Source: Lagierella massiliensis
GTDB lineage: Bacteria; Bacillota; Clostridia; Tissierellales; Peptoniphilaceae
Length of the DNA: 64,000 bases
Reading direction: 5' to 3'
Assembly (NCBI RefSeq): GCF_001407835.1
Contig: NZ_CYUO01000004.1
Location: forward strand, 324,739-388,738
Part shown: one piece after another, positions 59,553 through 64,000 of the stretch
Layout: each line of letters opens with the position of its first letter
How positions within the stretch are numbered: position 1 is the first letter of the stretch
Notes under the pieces: generated by a model
What the model was told of the DNA's origin: nothing
Databases searched by the model: none
The model's input: only the letters and a program-made list of their open reading frames with translations
Position numbers and translations under genes: made by a program

Positions 59553-61259
59553 ATGACTGATATATTAAAGGGAATAGTTGCTGCAGAAGGTATTGCAGTA
59601 GGGAGAGCTTATCTATTCATTAAAGAGAAACTTGAAGTAAACAACAAAAAGATAGACAAAGAAAATATACCAGAAGAGAAAAATAAATTTATAGATGCAT
59701 TAAAGGAATATAGGGACTATCTAACTAATTTGGAAGCCGATACTGACGCTCAAAAAAATGTTGTTGAAGCACATATAGGCATGCTTGACGATCCCTATCT
59801 ACTGGAAACAGTGAATAATAAGATCGAAGAAGGAGACAACGTTGAAAGTTCTCTTGTAAATTCTATTTCAGAGATGGTTTCAACGATTGAAGGATTAGAT
59901 GATCCATATTTAAAAGAGAGAGCTATAGATTATAAAGATATCGGAGAAAGGCTTCTATATATAATTAAAGGAGTGAAACCACAAAGACTATTCCCACTAC
60001 CAGAGAATAGTATCATTGTAGCAGAAGAACTTACCCCAACAGATACATCGGTTATGGACAGAGATAATGTTATAGGATTTTGTATGAACCTCGGTGGAAA
60101 GACAGCTCATACTTCCATAATCGCTCAGACACTTGATATACCTGCACTTGTTGGAATGAAAAATGTTACAGAAGTAGTTAAAGATGGTGACTTAATTATA
60201 ATAGATAACAACAAGGGCAAGCTTATTGTAAATCCTGATGAGGGTACAGTTGAAGAGTATAAAAAAATTGTAAATGAGTTAAAAGAAGAAAAAGAAAGGC
60301 TTGAAAAATATAAAAACGAAGACTCCATTACACCAGACGGAAAAAAAGTAGAAGTTGCAGTTAATATTGGAAACCTTGAAGATTTAAAAGATGGAATTGA
60401 AAAAGGTGCAAAGTCCGTTGGACTTTTTAGAACAGAATTTCTATACATGGGTAACACTCACTTTCCAAAAGAAGAAGAACAATTCAAAGTATATAAAAGA
60501 GCCTGTGAACTATTAGAGGGAAATACTTTAATTATAAGAACACTTGACATAGGTGGAGACAAGTCTCTTTCATACTTTGAATTTCCAAAAGAGGATAATC
60601 CTTTCTTAGGTTGGAGGGCACTTCGTATCTGTTTTGATATGTGTGACGTTTTTGAAACTCAGCTTAGAGCAATCCTAAGAGCGTCAAAATTTGGAAATGT
60701 AAAAATACTTCTTCCAATGGTAATTTCTGTTGATGAAATCATTAGGTTCAATAATATTCTTGAAAAAGTAAAAAATGATTTAAGAGAAAGAAAAGAAGAG
60801 TTCAATGAAGAAATTGAAGTTGGTATTATGGTGGAAACACCTGCTTCAAGCATAATTGCAGATGAATTAATAAAATATGTAGACTTTTTCAGCATTGGAA
60901 CTAACGATTTAACACAATATGTACTTGCGGTTGACAGAGGAAATGAAAAAATTTCAAATCTCTATTCAACATATAACAAAGCAGTACTACGAATGATAAA
61001 AAGAGTTATAGATATATCTCACGAACATGGAAAGTGGACTGGAATGTGCGGAGGCTTTGCAGGAGATGCAAAAGCAACCAAGATGTTACTTGGTATGGGT
61101 CTTGACGAATACTCAGTACCTGCACCAAGAGTTGCAAAGATAAAGGATATTATTAGAAACACATCCATAGAAGAAAGTGAAAACTTTGCAAAAGAGATAT
61201 TGTCTTTGAGCACTACCAAAGAAATTGAAGAAAGAATTAAAAAAGAATTTAATATATGA
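59553..61259 (+). CDS. ptsI: PTS enzyme I (phosphoenolpyruvate-protein phosphotransferase)
   Basis: A 568-aa general PTS enzyme. The phosphorylated histidine is His186 in LGGKTAHTSIIAQTLDIPAL. The PEP-binding C-terminal barrel has SVGLFRTEFLYMG, IIRTLDIGGDKSLSYF, FSIGTNDLTQYVLAVDRGN and GMCGGFAGDAKAT (catalytic Cys). Normal length. It takes phosphate from PEP and passes it to HPr. Confidence 0.96.
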   Translation: MTDILKGIVAAEGIAVGRAYLFIKEKLEVNNKKIDKENIPEEKNKFIDALKEYRDYLTNLEADTDAQKNVVEAHIGMLDDPYLLETVNNKIEEGDNVESSLVNSISEMVSTIEGLDDPYLKERAIDYKDIGERLLYIIKGVKPQRLFPLPENSIIVAEELTPTDTSVMDRDNVIGFCMNLGGKTAHTSIIAQTLDIPALVGMKNVTEVVKDGDLIIIDNNKGKLIVNPDEGTVEEYKKIVNELKEEKERLEKYKNEDSITPDGKKVEVAVNIGNLEDLKDGIEKGAKSVGLFRTEFLYMGNTHFPKEEEQFKVYKRACELLEGNTLIIRTLDIGGDKSLSYFEFPKEDNPFLGWRALRICFDMCDVFETQLRAILRASKFGNVKILLPMVISVDEIIRFNNILEKVKNDLRERKEEFNEEIEVGIMVETPASSIIADELIKYVDFFSIGTNDLTQYVLAVDRGNEKISNLYSTYNKAVLRMIKRVIDISHEHGKWTGMCGGFAGDAKATKMLLGMGLDEYSVPAPRVAKIKDIIRNTSIEESENFAKEILSLSTTKEIEERIKKEFNI

Positions 61260-61263
61260 TGAG

Positions 61264-61290
61264 TCGGCTTGCATGTGCAGGCCGATTTTA
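61264..61290 (+). terminator. Terminator of ptsI
   Basis: TCGGCTTGCA pairs with TGCAGGCCGA (one G·T) and is followed by TTTT. Confidence 0.8.
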
Positions 61291-61321
61291 ATTATAAGAA
61301 TATAATAAATAAACTTTAATA

Positions 61322-61482
61322 ACATACTAATTTGTGTTATAATGGGATAAAATAACATTATAAATGAAAACCTGATTTACATTAAATAAAAGAGCTTACA
61401 AAAATTAATATAAAATGATTAATATAAGAAAATAGTGGTATATAATACCTAAACAGGTATTAAAATTAGTATACATACTAAT
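61322..61482 (+). promoter_or_regulatory. Palindrome-rich control region of the radical SAM gene
   Basis: An extended -10 (TGTTATAAT) is at 61335-61343. Further down, three palindromes overlap or follow one another: GGTATATAATACC (61437-61449, containing a second -10), AATACCTAAACAGGTATT (61444-61461) and ATTAGTATACATACTAAT (61465-61482, perfect 8-bp arms). ACATACTAAT occurs both at 61322 and 61473. This looks like a multi-site operator for a dimeric repressor. Confidence 0.5.
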
Positions 61483-61533
61483 ATAGATTAAGGTAAATAG
61501 GGTTTTCAAATACAAATTAGAAAAGAAGGGATA

Positions 61534-62889
61534 ATGATGTTAAAAAAATTTGCGGCTAAACAATTAATTTCTTATGTCAACTCAGATCCAGAGGAAAGCA
61601 TACCTAAAATAATACAAAATGCAGAACGTTTCCTTCCAAATGTTGAGAAAGATGCAAAATATCAAAAGATTAAAGAGTTTGCATTAGATAAAGATTCGAA
61701 CTGGTATAAACTAATTGAATCTCTTTGGACCGATATTGATGAAGAGGTTAGAAAAACACTTATTGAAAACTTTTTCATAAATGGTTATTTGGAGTGGGCT
61801 GACAGAAGACCTAAGCTAATGAAAAAATATGGATGTAGTATTCCATGGACCATATTGATGGACCCAACAAGCGGTTGTAACTTAAAATGTATTGGATGTT
61901 GGGCAAGTGAATATGGAAATAGACTAAATTTGGAATATGAAACTTTAAATTCAATAGTTGAACAGGGGAAGGACCTGGGAATTTATGTATATCTGTTCTC
62001 AGGCGGAGAACCAATGGTGGCAAAGGAAAAAATTTTAAGACTTTGTGAAGAACATCCTGATTGTATTTTTATCTCCTTTACAAATGGAACTTTGATTGAC
62101 GAAGATTTTGCAAAGGAAATATTAAGGGTTAAAAACTTTATTCCTACAATTTCGGTTGAGGGTTTTGAAGAGGCAACTGACTCAAGAAGAGGTAAAGGTG
62201 TTTTTGAAAAAATAGAAAATGCAATGGATATTCTAAAGAAATATAAATTACCTTTTGGGGCATCATGTTGTTACACAAAGACAAATGTTGACTCTTTAAG
62301 CAGTGAAGAATATTTTGACTGGCTTGTTGAAAAGGGAGCTAAGTTTGCATGGTTCTTTACATTTATGCCTATAGGTGTAAATTCAACACCTGAACTTATG
62401 GTAACTCCTGAACAAAGAGAAAAGATGTATCATAAGATAAGGGAATATAGAAAGACAAAACCTATCTTCACAATAGACTTTTGGAATGATGGAGAGTTTG
62501 TAAATGGATGTATTGCAGGTGGAAAATATTATCTTCATATAAATGCAAATGGAGATGTTGAACCTTGTGCATTTGTTCACTACTCAAATATGAATATAAA
62601 AGAACACAGTTTAATAGAATGTCTTCAATCAGACTTGTTTATGCAGTACCAAAAAGGTCAACCTTTCAACGACAATCTTTTAAGACCTTGTCCATTACTT
62701 GATAACCCAGGTAAACTTTCTGGTATGGTGCATGAATCAAATGCAAAATCAACAGATATGGAAGCACCAGAAGATGTTGATGAATTGAGTAAAAAAACTT
62801 TGGAAGCTGCAAAAGCATGGGCACCTACAGCTGATAGGTTGTGGAATGAAAGTCATGGAAAATGTGTGGAAGAAGTTAAAACAAAATAA
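61534..62889 (+). CDS. Radical SAM protein with SPASM-like C-terminus
   Basis: A 451-aa protein. The 4Fe-4S/SAM cluster is C115-x3-C119-x2-C122 (SGCNLKCIGCW). It is preceded by a helical N-terminal domain (about 1-100) and followed by the SAM barrel (FSGGEPMVAKEKI, ISVEGFEEATDSRRGKGVFEKI). The C-terminal part has scattered cysteines (CIAGGKYYLHINANGDVEPCAFVHYS, RPCPLLDNPG) resembling an auxiliary-cluster SPASM or twitch domain. Such proteins modify peptides or small molecules; no peptide substrate gene was seen nearby. A palindrome-rich upstream region suggests tight control. Confidence 0.88.
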   Translation: MMLKKFAAKQLISYVNSDPEESIPKIIQNAERFLPNVEKDAKYQKIKEFALDKDSNWYKLIESLWTDIDEEVRKTLIENFFINGYLEWADRRPKLMKKYGCSIPWTILMDPTSGCNLKCIGCWASEYGNRLNLEYETLNSIVEQGKDLGIYVYLFSGGEPMVAKEKILRLCEEHPDCIFISFTNGTLIDEDFAKEILRVKNFIPTISVEGFEEATDSRRGKGVFEKIENAMDILKKYKLPFGASCCYTKTNVDSLSSEEYFDWLVEKGAKFAWFFTFMPIGVNSTPELMVTPEQREKMYHKIREYRKTKPIFTIDFWNDGEFVNGCIAGGKYYLHINANGDVEPCAFVHYSNMNIKEHSLIECLQSDLFMQYQKGQPFNDNLLRPCPLLDNPGKLSGMVHESNAKSTDMEAPEDVDELSKKTLEAAKAWAPTADRLWNESHGKCVEEVKTK

Positions 62890-62905
62890 TATTAAGAAAA
62901 TTTTT

Positions 62906-62930
62906 AAAGGTCGGTATTCCGGCCTTTTTA
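62906..62930 (+). terminator. Terminator of the radical SAM gene
   Basis: AAAGGTCGG pairs with CCGGCCTTT (one G·T), followed by T's. Confidence 0.82.
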
Positions 62931-62995
62931 TTTTAAATACCTCTATAATATGTTAATATTAAGTTGTATTTCCTTATTATGTAGGGGGTTAGGAA

Positions 62996-63850
62996 ATGAA
63001 AGAAGAGAATTTAATAAAAATTTTAAAAGAATATAGTATAGACGACATAAAAAGTATTAAAGACTTGGGATTTAATCAATACGAAATTGAGTTGCAATCT
63101 AAAAATCCTATCATAATAAAATTTTTTCCACCTGAAGAAAAAGAGTTTATTGATGAAAGAGTTAAAAAGATAAAAAAATTATATGACAGTGAAGAGCTTA
63201 CTCCAAATTATATATTTGGAGAGCTTTCAGATGAAGAAATCTTTTTACTATGGGAAAAGGGAAAGGCTTTGGAAAATAAAAATTTTGAATTTGGAGAAAA
63301 GTTAGGTAAGTTTTTAAAAAAATATCATAGTGAATTTCAATCAAACTCAGATGACTGGAAGAGAGATTTTAATCATAAGATAGTTTTATTTTTACACAAT
63401 TATTATATGTCTAAGCATAATGGCTCTAAGGACTACATCATCTTAGATTATTTAACTGAGAATAAATATCTGATTTCAGATAGAACTCCAAGTTTGCTCT
63501 TGGGTATAGAAAATATATTAAATATCAACGTTGATGAAGAAGGTAGACTTTCAAATATAGATTTAAGCAATGGAATGTTGGCTGATCCATATTTTGAGTT
63601 CAAAAATTTAAATTTCTTAAAAGATGATGACTTAGATTTCGTAAAAGGTATTGTGAATGGATATTTTGAAAATAGTTCAACAATTTTATTTTTTAAAACA
63701 ATTGCCTTATACACTATAATGGAATATCTTTATGAAGAGTTTGAAGATTATAAGAATGTAAATCATCAAGCTATAAATGAAAAGATAGATAAGATTTTAG
63801 AAATATATAGTGATTTTACAGATATCTATCCAAATTGGTTTAAAAATTAA
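62996..63850 (+). CDS. Aminoglycoside-phosphotransferase-fold protein, degenerate
   Basis: A 284-aa protein with the outline of the APH/choline kinase family. The N-lobe has IIIKFFPPEE with a lysine strand. The helix FGEKLGKFLKKYHSEFQ is family-like, and the C-lobe has LSNIDLSNGMLADPYFEFKNL, matching the IDF...GDPxxEF element. The catalytic loop that should read HGDxHxxN is instead SLLLGIENILNINV, with no Asp-His, so kinase activity is doubtful. It may bind nucleotide or act as a regulator. AGGGGG precedes the start. Confidence 0.7.
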   Translation: MKEENLIKILKEYSIDDIKSIKDLGFNQYEIELQSKNPIIIKFFPPEEKEFIDERVKKIKKLYDSEELTPNYIFGELSDEEIFLLWEKGKALENKNFEFGEKLGKFLKKYHSEFQSNSDDWKRDFNHKIVLFLHNYYMSKHNGSKDYIILDYLTENKYLISDRTPSLLLGIENILNINVDEEGRLSNIDLSNGMLADPYFEFKNLNFLKDDDLDFVKGIVNGYFENSSTILFFKTIALYTIMEYLYEEFEDYKNVNHQAINEKIDKILEIYSDFTDIYPNWFKN

Positions 63851-63860
63851 ATACTCTAAA

Positions 63861-63884
63861 GGCAAGGGAATCCTTGCTTTTTTT
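63861..63884 (+). terminator. Terminator after the APH-like gene
   Basis: GCAAGG pairs with CCTTGC around four bases, then seven T. Confidence 0.85.
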
Positions 63885-63947
63885 ATTTTTAATTGGGTAT
63901 ATATAGTTTGTTAGATTAATACTATGATTATTTTACAAGGAGGAAAT

Positions 63948-64000
63948 ATGGATAAAAAAGAAAAAGATATGAAAAAAGATCCTATGGAAAAGAACGAGCT
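63948..64000 (+). CDS. Start of an unidentified charged protein (3'-truncated)
   Basis: ATG at 63948 with a strong AAGGAGG site. The 17 visible codons read MDKKEKDMKKDPMEKNE and stay open to the window end. GGGTAT at 63895-63900 lies upstream, with a poorer -35 match (CTTTTT at 12 bases). Too little is present to identify it. Confidence 0.6.
   Translation, partial: MDKKEKDMKKDPMEKNE

Overview
The window is low-GC, anaerobe-type Firmicute DNA. Evidence includes AT-rich codons, AGGAGG-type ribosome sites, a T-box, CWB2 surface repeats, rubrerythrin, a glgC/glgD pair, HPr with both His15 and Ser46, and SEDS/PBP genes. It looks most like the Tissierellia/Clostridia (Peptoniphilaceae-like). The genus cannot be fixed from sequence alone. 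There are no rRNAs, tRNAs, CRISPR arrays or prophage. Nearly all genes lie on the + strand; the exceptions are 4772-7784, aspA and nadK.

Layout. 1-7.8 kb: the 3' part of purH, a three-rhodanese lipoprotein / small anchored protein / MFS operon, and a minus-strand block with a 43-aa small gene, a lipoprotein and a CWB2 surface protein. 8-14.5 kb: gltX and an anchored protein, then a T-box-controlled cysS-thyA-folA-pspC operon, then ferritin-engB. 14.6-15.6 kb: a gene-free stretch with a candidate ncRNA and a cluster of palindromic repeats. 15.7-19.9 kb: a PuuR-like regulator with potABCD. 20-28.7 kb: a padR/DUF1700/adhesin-like envelope operon, an MreB-like gene, rubrerythrin, an unusual second HPr, macro domain + tandem PPK2, and an OpgB-like phosphoglycerol transferase. 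28.8-37.2 kb: aspA, LysR, an FdhD homologue without its CxxC, a heterodimeric ABC exporter and a beta-CASP protein. 37.3-50.9 kb: a glycogen operon, glgB-glgC-glgD-glgA, then a phosphorylase homologue that has lost its PLP lysine, then type I pullulanase, an unknown gene split by an IS3-family element, and a phosphohexomutase. 50.9-55.7 kb: xpt, FHA-SEDS-PBP, nadK. 55.7-57.1 kb: a probable 6S RNA followed by ytxH- and DUF948-type stress genes. 57.2-64 kb: diacylglycerol kinase, a CcpA-like regulator with ptsH and ptsI, a radical SAM protein, a degenerate APH-fold protein, and the start of one more gene.

How the parts connect. The CcpA-like regulator and HPr/EI form the carbon-control module, and the glycogen genes form the storage module. 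A SigB-like promoter pattern (xTTTAA, exactly 12 nt, GGGTAT) recurs before the glycogen operon, twice before 6S RNA-ytxH, and before the candidate ncRNA; a weaker form precedes the padR operon. This suggests a shared stationary-phase or stress programme. The most unusual items are the phosphorylase pseudoenzyme inside the glycogen operon, the IS-split gene with its restorable frame, a 40-bp segment shared almost exactly by that IS transposase and the DUF948 stress gene in the same reading frame, and several other enzyme homologues lacking catalytic motifs (FdhD-like, APH-like).
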